From Rhodobium orientis (GTDB lineage: Bacteria; Pseudomonadota; Alphaproteobacteria; Rhizobiales; Rhodobiaceae): a DNA stretch of 63,084 bases. Every line of letters starts with the position of its first letter. Position 1 is the first letter of the stretch. Under the pieces are notes generated by a model that ran no database searches, was not told the DNA's origin, and was given only the letters and a program-made list of their open reading frames with translations. The stretch lies in NCBI RefSeq assembly GCF_003258835.1, contig NZ_NPEV01000031.1, forward strand, positions 1 to 63,084. The letters run 5' to 3'. Below are positions 7,878-16,318 of this stretch, piece by piece. The position numbers and the translations under genes were made by a program.

Positions 7878-9863
7878 CTAGAGTTCCATTCCGTCCTTGG
7901 GGTCGAGCGAGACCTGCCGCGCCACGCGTTGCATCGTGCGGGTCATTCGGCTGTTGCGGGCGGCTTCTTCCTGATCGTCGTCGAGGGGGGCGATCTCGAA
8001 CTCGTTTTCGATTGGCTCCTTCTTTTTAATGGGCTGGACACGGCTAAGTTCTGGCTGGCGCCGCCATTCGGAATCCGTGGTGTCCTCTTCGTCGCCAGCG
8101 CTGCCAGAATTGTCGGCGTGAAGCGTCGGCTTCGGCGGCAATGGCAGCGCGCTCCATTCGTCATTTTCGACATCCGGGGGTTCTGGCTTCGGCGGCGGTG
8201 GCAGAATGCGGTCCTTGAAGCGCGGATCCTCGTAATAGCGAACCTTCTTCGCGCGAATGGGCGAGATGCCGGCGACCATTACGATCTCGTCCGCGGGCGG
8301 AAGCTGCATGACCTCACCGGGCGTCAGCAACGGCCTTGCGGTTTCCTGCCGCGACACCATCAGATGTCCGAGCCAGGGCGAGAGCCGATGCCCGGCGTAG
8401 TTCTTCATCGCACGCATCTCGGTCGCTGTGCCGAGGGCATCAGACACGCGCTTGGCGGTGCGTTCGTCATTGGTCGCGAAGCTCACCCGGACGTGACAAT
8501 TGTCGAGGACCGAGTTGTTCGGCCCGTAGGCCTTCTCGATCTGGTTCAGCGACTGCGCTATCAGGAAACTCTTCAGCCCGTAGCCAGCCATGAAGGCGAG
8601 CGCGCTCTCGAAGAAATCGAGGCGGCCGAGTGCTGGAAACTCGTCCAGCATCAACAGCAATTTGTGCCGCGCGGTCCTGGCCTGCAGGTCTTCGGTCAAC
8701 CGTCGGCCGATCTGATTGAGGATGAGGCGGATGAGCGGCTTGGTCCGATTGATGTCGGAGGGCGGCACGACGAGGTAGAGCGTCGCCGGGCGCTTGCCGC
8801 CGACCATGTCGGTGATGCGCCAGTCGCAGCGTCGGGTCACCTTGGCGACAACGGGATCGCGGTAGAGCCCGAGAAACGACATGGCGGTGGAAAGGACGCC
8901 GGAGCGCTCGTTATCCGACTTGTTGAGCAGCTCTCGGGCAGCGCTGGCGATGACCGGATGCGGGCCGGCCTCGCCCAGGTGTTTGGTCTTCATCATGGCC
9001 GCGAGTGTGGATTCGATAGGGCGCTTCGGATCGGACAGGAAGGCGGCGACGCCGGCGAGCGTTTTGTCTTCCTCGGCATAGAGAACATGGAGGATGGCGC
9101 CGACCAGAAGTGCGTGGCTGGTCTTCTCCCAGTGATTGCGCTTTTCCAGCGAGCCCTCGGGATCGACGAGGATGTCGGCGATGTTCTGCACGTCGCGCAC
9201 TTCCCACTCGCCACGTCGAACCTCGAGCAGCGGATTATAGGCTGACGAGTTCGGATTGGTCGGATCAAACAGGAGCACGCGGCCGTGCCGGGCGCGAAAG
9301 CCTGCCGTGAGCTGCCAGTTCTCGCCCTTGATGTCATGAACGATGGCCGAGCCCGGCCAGGTCAGCAGTGACGGGATGACCAGACCGACGCCCTTACCCG
9401 AGCGGGTCGGCGCGAAGCACAGAACATGCTCCGGGCCTTCATGGCGCAGATAGTCATCCTTGAGCTTGCCGAGGACGACACCGTCGGGTCCGAGCAGGCC
9501 AGCGGCCTTGATTTCATCGAGTTTCGCCCAGCGCGCTGATCCGTAGGTATCGACACTCTGCGCTTCGCGGGCGCGCCAGACCGACATGAGGATTGCAACC
9601 GCGATTGCGATGAAGCCGCCGGACGCTGCGATGATGGCGCCCTCGATGAAGATCGGCGGCGCATAGGCGTCGTAGAAATACCACCACCAGAAGAAGGCCG
9701 GCGGATAGTAGATCGGCCAACCTGATATTTCGAACCAGGGAGCGCCAAGCTGCGGCTGAAAGCCGAGACGCCAGGCGGTCCACTGCGTCGCCGCCCAGGT
9801 GGTGGAGAGGACGATGATGAAGACGATGAGGATTGGTCCCCATAGGATTTTTGTACCTGACAT
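7878..9863 (-). CDS. traG: TraG, type IV coupling protein (VirD4 family)
   Basis: The coupling ATPase that docks the relaxase-DNA complex to the Trb channel. With the start at MSGTKILWGPILIV (ATG at 9863) it has 661 residues, the normal length. The longer frame back to 9932 adds 23 atypical residues. Two N-terminal membrane regions are followed by Walker A APTRSGKGVGLVIP near residue 150 and Walker B LLMLDEFPALGRLD near 400. The C-terminus is acidic and variable, as usual. It is downstream of the relaxase region and immediately upstream of the CopG-like gene. Confidence 0.95.
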   Translation of the reverse strand: MSGTKILWGPILIVFIIVLSTTWAATQWTAWRLGFQPQLGAPWFEISGWPIYYPPAFFWWWYFYDAYAPPIFIEGAIIAASGGFIAIAVAILMSVWRAREAQSVDTYGSARWAKLDEIKAAGLLGPDGVVLGKLKDDYLRHEGPEHVLCFAPTRSGKGVGLVIPSLLTWPGSAIVHDIKGENWQLTAGFRARHGRVLLFDPTNPNSSAYNPLLEVRRGEWEVRDVQNIADILVDPEGSLEKRNHWEKTSHALLVGAILHVLYAEEDKTLAGVAAFLSDPKRPIESTLAAMMKTKHLGEAGPHPVIASAARELLNKSDNERSGVLSTAMSFLGLYRDPVVAKVTRRCDWRITDMVGGKRPATLYLVVPPSDINRTKPLIRLILNQIGRRLTEDLQARTARHKLLLMLDEFPALGRLDFFESALAFMAGYGLKSFLIAQSLNQIEKAYGPNNSVLDNCHVRVSFATNDERTAKRVSDALGTATEMRAMKNYAGHRLSPWLGHLMVSRQETARPLLTPGEVMQLPPADEIVMVAGISPIRAKKVRYYEDPRFKDRILPPPPKPEPPDVENDEWSALPLPPKPTLHADNSGSAGDEEDTTDSEWRRQPELSRVQPIKKKEPIENEFEIAPLDDDQEEAARNSRMTRTMQRVARQVSLDPKDGMEL

Positions 9864-10100
9864 GGCCATAGTCCGCTCAAATACGGGTAGGCTGAGGGGC
9901 GCGAGCACTGCAGGCAAGGGCGCCGTCTGCACGGGCGTAGAAACGGTAGTTGACGGATAGAAAACGGCGGACTCGGGCGCAGAGAAACCTATCCAATCTC
10001 GCGAAGTGAGATGCTGGATGATGTAGCGAGCGGGAATCCTATCCCCGTAAAGACAGTTGTCGACGCAGATAGATCAGTGGTTATTCGAAAGGCTGCGCTT

Positions 10101-11069
10101 CTACCTTTCGTCCCACCACTTCAACACCCGGAGGGCCTTCAATGTGATCCACGAGGACGGTTTGCCTGGGCCGCTATCCATGTGAAACCAGACGCTACCC
10201 GGGGTTTGCCAATCGAGATGCCACGTCCCATCGTCTGCCTGCTTCGCTCGCAGTCGATCGATTGCCTCACAAAGGCGTTGGTCTGGTGGCATGCCTGTAT
10301 GAACGGCGCTCCAACGAAAATAATCGAGTGCCCGCAAGATATCGTAGCGCCAGCGATGCGGGTAGAGAAGGTCCAGGAACCTCTCGTCAGCGGGCTCACC
10401 GGTGGAGAGGCGACGGAAAAGGTGGCGTTCCAGAAGATACTCTTCGCCAGACAACCTCGCGTCTCGCGATTCGGTCGTACCCCCTGTTTTTATCTCGTAC
10501 TCGAGCAGTCCCTCCAGAACATTGATCGTGCTCGCAAATGAAGATCGGGCCGAGCCATTGCAACGTTCGCAATTCCAACCTCCATCCTGCTGCACCTCGC
10601 TGACCAACCGTTTGACGATGCCGGTGATATCCGCACCGAAGTAAGCACCATCGGTAACTGTCCGGCCGTTGATGCACTCTTCAACTTCACCATCCCAAAA
10701 GGCCTGGCCGCCTTCGTCCCATCTGGAGTTTTGTCCGACCAGCACAACTGTTCGGCGCGCACGTTCCGAAGCCGGGTCGAGGCCGAATTCCCTGAGTTGC
10801 GTGATGCAAAAGCAGGTCGCGGTCCAGGGTTGCCCATGTGTCCTGAAGGTGTCCCAATCAAAGCCTTTCGGTACGAAAGACCCACCTGCCCACTGACCAT
10901 CATCATCCTGATGAGAAAGCAGTTGTGCTCCCCAGCCCTCGGTCTCGACCTTTGCGCGAACTGGCTGCCAATCTTCTCCGGGCGCTTCAAGCATGTCCCG
11001 CATGACCTGCCAGGCGATGGATGGATCTCGCCCGAGAAGCCAAGACAGTGTCTGGTCTGTTGTAGCCAT
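10101..11069 (-). CDS. Squalene cyclase/prenyltransferase-like alpha-alpha toroid protein
   Basis: A soluble 322-residue protein with repeated segments of the terpenoid cyclase/prenyltransferase toroid. These have a Gln-Asp-Gly-x-Trp character: HQDDDGQWAGGSF, QQDGGWNCERC and KQADDGTWHLDW. The last part reads SSWITLKALRVLKWWDER. It is only about half the length of a true squalene-hopene cyclase, and no DxDD catalytic motif was found, so cyclase activity is doubtful. It sits between traG and the relaxase with about 240 and 160 bases of flanking non-coding DNA, as a cargo gene. The function is unknown. Confidence 0.65.
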   Translation of the reverse strand: MATTDQTLSWLLGRDPSIAWQVMRDMLEAPGEDWQPVRAKVETEGWGAQLLSHQDDDGQWAGGSFVPKGFDWDTFRTHGQPWTATCFCITQLREFGLDPASERARRTVVLVGQNSRWDEGGQAFWDGEVEECINGRTVTDGAYFGADITGIVKRLVSEVQQDGGWNCERCNGSARSSFASTINVLEGLLEYEIKTGGTTESRDARLSGEEYLLERHLFRRLSTGEPADERFLDLLYPHRWRYDILRALDYFRWSAVHTGMPPDQRLCEAIDRLRAKQADDGTWHLDWQTPGSVWFHMDSGPGKPSSWITLKALRVLKWWDER

Positions 11070-11233
11070 TCAATTCTTCCGCCTCAGCACGATAACCCGA
11101 CAGGGGTGCGGGGCTCGTTGCGATTGCATTTCAAATCGACTCTATGACGTCGCCGCTACTAAACCAACGCCTCGGCTGGGCTCGGCTCCGTCTTGCTGTT
11201 CACAACCCGATAGAACAATTGAGTGACTTGTGT

Positions 11234-12973
11234 TCACCGCCCCAGACCTCGCTTGCGTCCGAAGCTCCAGTCGACACCACCATCGCCACGCGCGACACCC
11301 GAGATGTGGCGGCCAAGATGCTTCTCCATCGAAGGCGTCCAGGGGACGAGCTGGAAGCCGAGGCCGTCGTCGATCATCGCGAAGCGCCCCGAGGCGAGCG
11401 TCAGGCGCTGGCGATAGGCGCCGGCGACATGTTCGCCGCTGCCGACGCGCTGGAACGGATGCCCGGTCTTCGCCGCCAGTTTCTCGCCGACTTCGTCCAC
11501 CTCGCGACGACGCAGCGTGTCGATGAGATTGCGGTTGAAGACGATCCGTTTGCCCTGCCGCTCGGCAAAGCCTTCCCCGATCAGATGATCGGCCCGCCTG
11601 TCGAGCGCGCCGCGTACTTCCGCGCCGAAGCCGCCTTCGGAGAGCGCAGCGGGCTGGCGCGCGATGTTCTGCCGGTCGAGCCAGGTCGCGCCGGACGCGG
11701 TTACCTGCCGTTCGATGTCGAGATCGGAGCGGACCGCGAGCGCGACGCGGCGTTGGCCGCGGGAGTCGTCATAGGTGCGCAGTTCGACGATCGAGCCCGG
11801 CGCACTGTCACCGGCGGCATTGAGATCGGCGAGCTTGATATGATGGCTGCGTCCATCGACGCTGTCGACCACGGCATAGGCCGTGCCCTTGAGCTCGTCA
11901 TCGAGCCCACGCTCGACCAGGCGGCCGACGATCGGCGCATCAAGGCTTTCGGCCGCCAGCACATAGTCCGCCGACCCGCGTTCGATGCCGCGTTCGGTCA
12001 GGGCACGGTGCATGCGCTTGATGATGTCGCCGCGCTCGCCGAGTTCGCGCAGCGTTGCCTCGGCTCTTTCGCCTATCGTCCATTGACCGGGGCCGACCTG
12101 CTCGGCGAGGCCAAGTGTTTCCAGCTTGCGCAGCCGTCCGATCTTCAGCGCATGGAATTCATCGGGCTGCTCGCCCGGCTGTGGGGCGAGGTCGATGATT
12201 CCGGTGCACCGGCCGTCGCGCACAAGCTGACGGTCGAGTTGTGTCCAGCGCTCGGTCTCGATCTGGTTTTCCAAGGTTCGGCGGATATCGAGATCGGTTC
12301 GAAGGCCAAGCTCGTGGGTGATGAGATCGCGCGCCCGGTCGCGCATCCCTTCCTTGATATAGTCGCGCGAGATGACGAGATCCTCGCCGTCGTCGCGGAC
12401 GCCGCGCACGATCAGATGGACATGCGGGTGTTCGGTGTTCCAGTGATCGACGGCCACCCAGTCGAGTTCGGTGCCGAGATCCTTTTCCATCTGGTCAACA
12501 AGGTCGCTGGTGAAGGATCGCAGATCTGACATCTCCAGCGCGTCGTCTGGCGAGATGATGAAGCGGAAATGGTGCCGGTCGTCCTCGCAACGCTCGGCAA
12601 AGGCCCGGCCATCGGCCTCCTCCTCTCCCGGCCCGAACAGCCGCGCCTTCTCCCCGTCGCGGGTGACGCCGTCGCGGCGCAGATAGTCGAGATGGGTGCC
12701 GAGCGGCGCGGCGCGCCCCGAAGAACGAACCACACGCGCCTTGATGACGGCGCCGCGCGAGCGTGCGGTGATGAGACGATTGGCCTGGATACTGGCCCGC
12801 TGGCCGTGCCCGAAGCGCGAGCGGTTGCCGGAGGTGACGCGGCCGGAGCGTGACACGCCGCCGCCGGCCTTTTTCGCAGCCGCCAGCGCCTGCGCGATGA
12901 AAGGCCGCGCCGCCTGGGCGCGCGTCGAGCGGATGCGGCCGGGGCGGATGCGGAACTCGCGGTCATCGGCCAT
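11234..12973 (-). CDS. rlxS: Relaxase (RlxS-like, VirD2-type N-terminus with DUF3363)
   Basis: Nicks the element at oriT and leads the strand into the recipient. The start is placed at MADDREFRIRPGRIRS (ATG 12973), giving 579 residues; the open frame continues 45 codons upstream through oriT-like repeats and is judged non-coding. The basic N-terminus leads to the metal-binding histidine motif TEHPHVHLIVRG near residue 174, followed by DUF3363-type sequence to the C-terminus. This architecture matches the relaxase of the Mesorhizobium symbiosis-island family. The repeats just upstream are described separately. Confidence 0.9.
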   Translation of the reverse strand: MADDREFRIRPGRIRSTRAQAARPFIAQALAAAKKAGGGVSRSGRVTSGNRSRFGHGQRASIQANRLITARSRGAVIKARVVRSSGRAAPLGTHLDYLRRDGVTRDGEKARLFGPGEEEADGRAFAERCEDDRHHFRFIISPDDALEMSDLRSFTSDLVDQMEKDLGTELDWVAVDHWNTEHPHVHLIVRGVRDDGEDLVISRDYIKEGMRDRARDLITHELGLRTDLDIRRTLENQIETERWTQLDRQLVRDGRCTGIIDLAPQPGEQPDEFHALKIGRLRKLETLGLAEQVGPGQWTIGERAEATLRELGERGDIIKRMHRALTERGIERGSADYVLAAESLDAPIVGRLVERGLDDELKGTAYAVVDSVDGRSHHIKLADLNAAGDSAPGSIVELRTYDDSRGQRRVALAVRSDLDIERQVTASGATWLDRQNIARQPAALSEGGFGAEVRGALDRRADHLIGEGFAERQGKRIVFNRNLIDTLRRREVDEVGEKLAAKTGHPFQRVGSGEHVAGAYRQRLTLASGRFAMIDDGLGFQLVPWTPSMEKHLGRHISGVARGDGGVDWSFGRKRGLGR

Positions 12974-13216
12974 CGCGTTGTCCCGCAATGTGCGAAAAAG
13001 GCAGGAAATCCCGGAAGTTGAGTGCGCGGCGCACATTGCTGCAGAGCAGAACAATGTGCGGAACGTGCAAGAAAACTCCACAAAAACAACCGACCGACCG
13101 GCGCGCAATGTGCGCCCTTTTATCCTGCCATCGGTCGGTTGTGGTTCCTGCCGCTCCCCCTCGCGCCCCCCATGACACGCCAGAGCCCGAGATCATGCGA
13201 TGAGAACTGCAACGCG
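12974..13216 (+). other. oriT: Candidate oriT/regulatory region with repeats, upstream of the relaxase
   Basis: Non-coding DNA between the relaxase start and the lytic transglycosylase gene. It holds four copies of CAATGTGCG: direct at 12986, 13052 and 13106, inverted at 13030. It also holds a perfect 12-base inverted repeat ACAACCGACCGA (13086-13097) / TCGGTCGGTTGT (13131-13142), with a smaller dyad GCGCA/TGCGC around 13103-13115 in its loop. An inverted repeat beside a relaxase gene is the usual setting of oriT. The nic site cannot be placed by eye, so the call is inferential. Confidence 0.5.
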
Positions 13217-13984
13217 TCATCGCTCACCCCCCGTATCATCCTGCGCAATGGAGATGGTTTTGGGATGTGACTGATCCCCGGCATCGGGCTGCACCGACAC
13301 GGAAGCGGAGGTGCCGTCCGAGTGCTTGTCTGTGGCGCTATCCGCGACCGTCCGGTGGTCAACCGAGCGCGGGACGAATAGCGGTGCCTCGCGCCAGTCG
13401 GGTGGCGGTGATGGCACAGCCGGAGTGCCGGGCGACGGTGCCGTTGCGCCCAGTGCCGGTGCAAGCAGATCGACATAGGCGCGCGTTTCGGTGGGCAATG
13501 GCCGCCCGGTAGCGAGGTGCTCGTCATAGCGATCTGGCCCCGCATTGTATGCCGCGAGCATCGCCGGGATCGTGCCGTAGCGGTCGTACATCTCGCGCAG
13601 ATAGGCCGCGCCGGCCAAGATGTTGTCGCGCGGATCGAAGGGGTCCGAGCCGAGCCGATAGCGGGCGCGCAGATGGTCCCAGGTCGCCGGCATGACCTGC
13701 ATCAGTCCCTGTGCTCCTGCGCTCGAGACCGCGCGCGTATTGCCTGCGCTTTCGGCACGCATGACGGCGACAATCCAGCGTTCGGGAATACCGAACCGCT
13801 GCGCCGCCTCGGCAATATGCGCGGCAATGGGATCGCGGACTTCGTGTCGTCCAGCGGGCGTCGGCTGTGCGGATGCGCCGCTGGTATCGAGCACGGCGAT
13901 GACCAAGCCGGAAAGGAGAAGGAGGGCAATGCGGCCGTAGGGGCCGCACCGCCGCAGTGCTGTTGACGGACCGATGAGCGACAT
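13217..13984 (-). CDS. Lytic transglycosylase (conjugation-associated, TrbN/VirB1-like)
   Basis: A 255-residue exported peptidoglycan hydrolase that locally opens the cell wall for the secretion channel. It has an N-terminal hydrophobic signal segment ending near GASAQP, then an SLT domain. The catalytic Glu is in VMRAESAGN, followed by AQGLMQVMPATW, NILAGAAYLREMYDRYG and MLAAYNAGP, all diagnostic. The C-terminal third is Pro/Ser-rich and probably disordered. It lies between the relaxase and a DUF736 gene, 3 bases from the latter. Confidence 0.92.
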   Translation of the reverse strand: MSLIGPSTALRRCGPYGRIALLLLSGLVIAVLDTSGASAQPTPAGRHEVRDPIAAHIAEAAQRFGIPERWIVAVMRAESAGNTRAVSSAGAQGLMQVMPATWDHLRARYRLGSDPFDPRDNILAGAAYLREMYDRYGTIPAMLAAYNAGPDRYDEHLATGRPLPTETRAYVDLLAPALGATAPSPGTPAVPSPPPDWREAPLFVPRSVDHRTVADSATDKHSDGTSASVSVQPDAGDQSHPKTISIAQDDTGGER

Positions 13985-13987
13985 CGA

Positions 13988-14323
13988 TCAGTCCTGCTGG
14001 TCGTGCTTCTTCGGGCGGGTCCAGTGCAGCCCCCAGTCACGTCCATCCTCGTCCGACTGGAACAGCCGGGCACGCATCGGAAGCGCGAATGCCGGGTCAT
14101 CGAGGACGACGGAGATGAACGTGCCGGCGCGGTCGCCGGTATGTTTCCATCCAGCGCCGACTTCGGGGCCGGTCTCGTCGCCGAGATGAACGCGGTAGGC
14201 CGGCGCGTTCTCGCTGTCGGCATTCTCGGCCGCGACGAAGGTGAGCGCGCAGTCGAAGGACAGCGAGCGCATTCGTCCGCTATAGCCGTCTGGTGTGCGG
14301 GTGAACTGACCGATCTGGGGCAT
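13988..14323 (-). CDS. DUF736 family protein (first copy)
   Basis: A 111-residue protein with the DUF736 pattern: PQIGQFTRTPDGYSGRMRSL at the start, then GAGWKHTGDRAGTFISVVLDDP and an acidic turn before a final WTRPKK. DUF736 proteins are common on alphaproteobacterial plasmids and ICEs and have no assigned function. A second, diverged copy lies at 19613-19933. It probably belongs to the traF-DUF736-transglycosylase-relaxase transcription unit. Confidence 0.88.
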   Translation of the reverse strand: MPQIGQFTRTPDGYSGRMRSLSFDCALTFVAAENADSENAPAYRVHLGDETGPEVGAGWKHTGDRAGTFISVVLDDPAFALPMRARLFQSDEDGRDWGLHWTRPKKHDQQD

Positions 14324-14371
14324 GATGACCTCCTGTTTGGATGCGGTGAGATTGCGGGAAGGCGTGCGTCG

Positions 14372-14917
14372 TCACCGCGTCGGCGCGCGCCAGACGAAGC
14401 GGTCATCGCCGTCTTCGTCGGTGTAGAGAGGGACAGCCCGGCCGATGACGGTCGTCGCCGAAAGCGGACCGAAATACCGCCCGTCGAGGCTGTCGGGGAC
14501 TTGCCAGTTCATGAGGAAGAGCTCGTCTTCGGCGACGGTGCGACAGCCGTTCCAGACCGGCAGCGGGCGGTCCAGGCGATCACGGTCGCGGGCCTCGCCC
14601 ATGGCGATTCCATCGACCGTAATGATGCGACCGGTGCGGCATATGCGCTGTCCCGGCAGGCCCAGAACGCGCTTCAGGATCGGTACATCGCGGCCGATGT
14701 AACCGCGCTCGACCATGTAATCCTCGAGCGGCTCGGGCGGCATCACGGCGACCAGATCGGGGACGTCGAGATGCGCGGCGGGTTCGATGCGGTAGAGCCC
14801 GATCGGTGCGCTGGCCGACACGTTCCAGACGAGCTTCAGCGATGTCGGAACGATCGCGGCCGCGGCAACACCCATGACAGTGAAGTAGGTCAGCATGACG
14901 TAGCCGTAGCGGGTCAT
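14372..14917 (-). CDS. traF: TraF, S26 family conjugation peptidase
   Basis: A membrane-bound serine peptidase of the signal peptidase I fold that processes the TrbC pilin. From the ATG at 14917 it has 181 residues: one N-terminal membrane segment (VMLTYFTVMGVAAAAIVP), the catalytic Ser region NVSASAPIGLYR, and the Lys region ILKRVLGLPGQRI. The end SLDGRYFGPLSATTVIGRAV is typical of S26. The open frame runs upstream but that part is a shadow of the DUF2840 gene. The start overlaps the DUF2840 stop as ATGA. Confidence 0.92.
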   Translation of the reverse strand: MTRYGYVMLTYFTVMGVAAAAIVPTSLKLVWNVSASAPIGLYRIEPAAHLDVPDLVAVMPPEPLEDYMVERGYIGRDVPILKRVLGLPGQRICRTGRIITVDGIAMGEARDRDRLDRPLPVWNGCRTVAEDELFLMNWQVPDSLDGRYFGPLSATTVIGRAVPLYTDEDGDDRFVWRAPTR

Positions 14918-15435
14918 CGCTCGATCTCCCGCCGTTTGAGCCATGCCTGATGGCGCACCGGCGTGTAGGGGCGGGGTTCGTGCCCGGCGCTCATCCGGTG
15001 CGCCACATGGCGCCAGTGATCGGGTGCGGCGTCGCAGGGATCGACGTCGGCGTCTTCCACCGCATCGATGTGCTGGAGCACCTTTTCGACCTTCGGCCAG
15101 CCTTCGATCTTGAGCAGGATTTCCCCGCCGGGGCGCACGAATGGCAGCGTCTGGTATGCGGCGCCCGGTGCGACCGCGCGCAGGATGTCGATGCGCGAGA
15201 TGACGGTGCCGTAGTCGTTCGCCGCCCAACGCACGAAGGCGAAGACGGCGCCCGGCCGGAAGGAGACGACGCGTCGGCGGCGGTCGATGATTCGCTCACC
15301 GGCCTCGCGGCCAAAGCGAATCCAATATTCGATCCTGCCCTCGATCCAGGTCAGTTCGACATGCGTGAGTGCGTCGGAAGTGTGGGCGGACGGCATCGGG
15401 CCGGCGCCGACACCTGCGGCTGTGGCGCCGGTCAT
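14914..15435 (-). CDS. DUF2840 domain-containing protein
   Basis: A 173-residue protein with the DUF2840 core. It contains VELTWIEGRIEYWIRFG, then RIIDRRRRVVSFRPGAVFAF and a conserved WPKVEKVLQHIDAVE segment. It has no recognised catalytic motif. It is a conserved neighbour of parA and traF in alphaproteobacterial plasmids and ICEs. It overlaps both neighbours by four bases (ATGA), so it is translated as part of the repA-parA-traF chain. The function is unknown. Confidence 0.88.
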   Translation of the reverse strand: MTGATAAGVGAGPMPSAHTSDALTHVELTWIEGRIEYWIRFGREAGERIIDRRRRVVSFRPGAVFAFVRWAANDYGTVISRIDILRAVAPGAAYQTLPFVRPGGEILLKIEGWPKVEKVLQHIDAVEDADVDPCDAAPDHWRHVAHRMSAGHEPRPYTPVRHQAWLKRREIER

Positions 15436-15683
15436 GAGGGGTCTCCTTCGTGCTTGGGGAATTCGCGTTCGAGCAGTTCGCGCAGCATGTCGGCGACGGT
15501 GACGCCGCGCTGGAACGCGGCGATCTTGATGCGCCCGCGCAGCTCGGGCGTGATGTCGATGGTCAGGCGGGCGGTGAACCCGGACCGCTTGCCGTCACGG
15601 GGAGCGGCATCGTCGGACCTGATCCACTGCTCGGGATCGCCTGGTCTCGTGGCGAAGGCGCGGCGGTTTGGACGGTCGCTCAT
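15432..15683 (-). CDS. ParG-like ribbon-helix-helix partner of ParA
   Basis: An 83-residue protein from the ATG at 15683, whose ATGA overlaps the parA stop. The disordered basic N-terminus (MSDRPNRRAFATR) is followed by a ribbon-helix-helix segment, FTARLTIDITPELRGRIKIA and VTVADMLRELLEREF. This is the layout of ParG-type centromere-binding proteins. Its place directly after parA supports a partition role, but no clear centromere array was found beside it. Confidence 0.8.
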   Translation of the reverse strand: MSDRPNRRAFATRPGDPEQWIRSDDAAPRDGKRSGFTARLTIDITPELRGRIKIAAFQRGVTVADMLRELLEREFPKHEGDPS

Positions 15684-16318
15684 GGTGCGAGCCTTCCGAT
15701 CTCGGCCGCGAGCGCCGCCACTTCCCGCGCGGCGATGCTGTCTGCATCGCATTCACAAACGAGGCGGCCGGACTGCGCGGCCGACGCAAAGATGACGCGC
15801 TGGCCGATCGTCGCGTGCAGCGCGGGCGGGTCCTGGTCGGCGAGCGCATTACCGGTCTCGCGCGCGATGATGGTTCGTGCCGGACAACGGTTGAGGACGA
15901 AGCGCACGGCGAGCTGCGGACGGAATATCCGCGCCTCCTCGATCAGGCGCAGGATCTCCGCCGAGGCCCAGCCATCGAAGGGTGACGGCTGAACGGGGAT
16001 GAGGATGATGTCAGCGGCGAGTAGCGCCGAGCGCATCAGCCCCGCGACGCGCGGCGGACCGTCGATGAAGACATGGTCGGCAGTGCGGGCGAGCTCCGGG
16101 GCTTCGTGATGGAGCGTGTCGCGCGCGAGGCCGATGACGCCGAAGCGCCGCGGCAGCCCCTCATGGCTGCGCCGTTCGGACCAGTCGAGTGCCGATCCCT
16201 GCGGGTCGGCATCGATCAGGGTGACGGTCCTTCCGCCTCGCGCCCATTCGCCGGCAAGGTGCAAGGCGAGCGTTGTCTTGCCGACACCGCCCTTCTGATT
16301 GAGGAGGGCCGCGATCAT
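15680..16318 (-). CDS. parA: ParA family partition ATPase
   Basis: A Walker-type partition ATPase of 212 residues, in the short ParF/ParA-Ib size class. It has the deviant Walker A NQKGGVGKTTLALHLA at residues 7-22, the Walker A' region TLIDADPQGSALDW, and Walker B-like HVFIDGPPR. The start overlaps the repA stop by 4 bases and the stop overlaps the parG-like start by 4 bases. A replication and partition module on an ICE fits a phase of extrachromosomal replication after excision. Confidence 0.93.
   Translation of the reverse strand: MIAALLNQKGGVGKTTLALHLAGEWARGGRTVTLIDADPQGSALDWSERRSHEGLPRRFGVIGLARDTLHHEAPELARTADHVFIDGPPRVAGLMRSALLAADIILIPVQPSPFDGWASAEILRLIEEARIFRPQLAVRFVLNRCPARTIIARETGNALADQDPPALHATIGQRVIFASAAQSGRLVCECDADSIAAREVAALAAEIGRLAP

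Noticed and set aside
7455-9245. Plus-strand open frame of 596 codons
   Set aside because: Antisense shadow of traG and the CopG-like gene.
11144-12529. Plus-strand open frame of 461 codons
   Set aside because: Antisense shadow of the relaxase.
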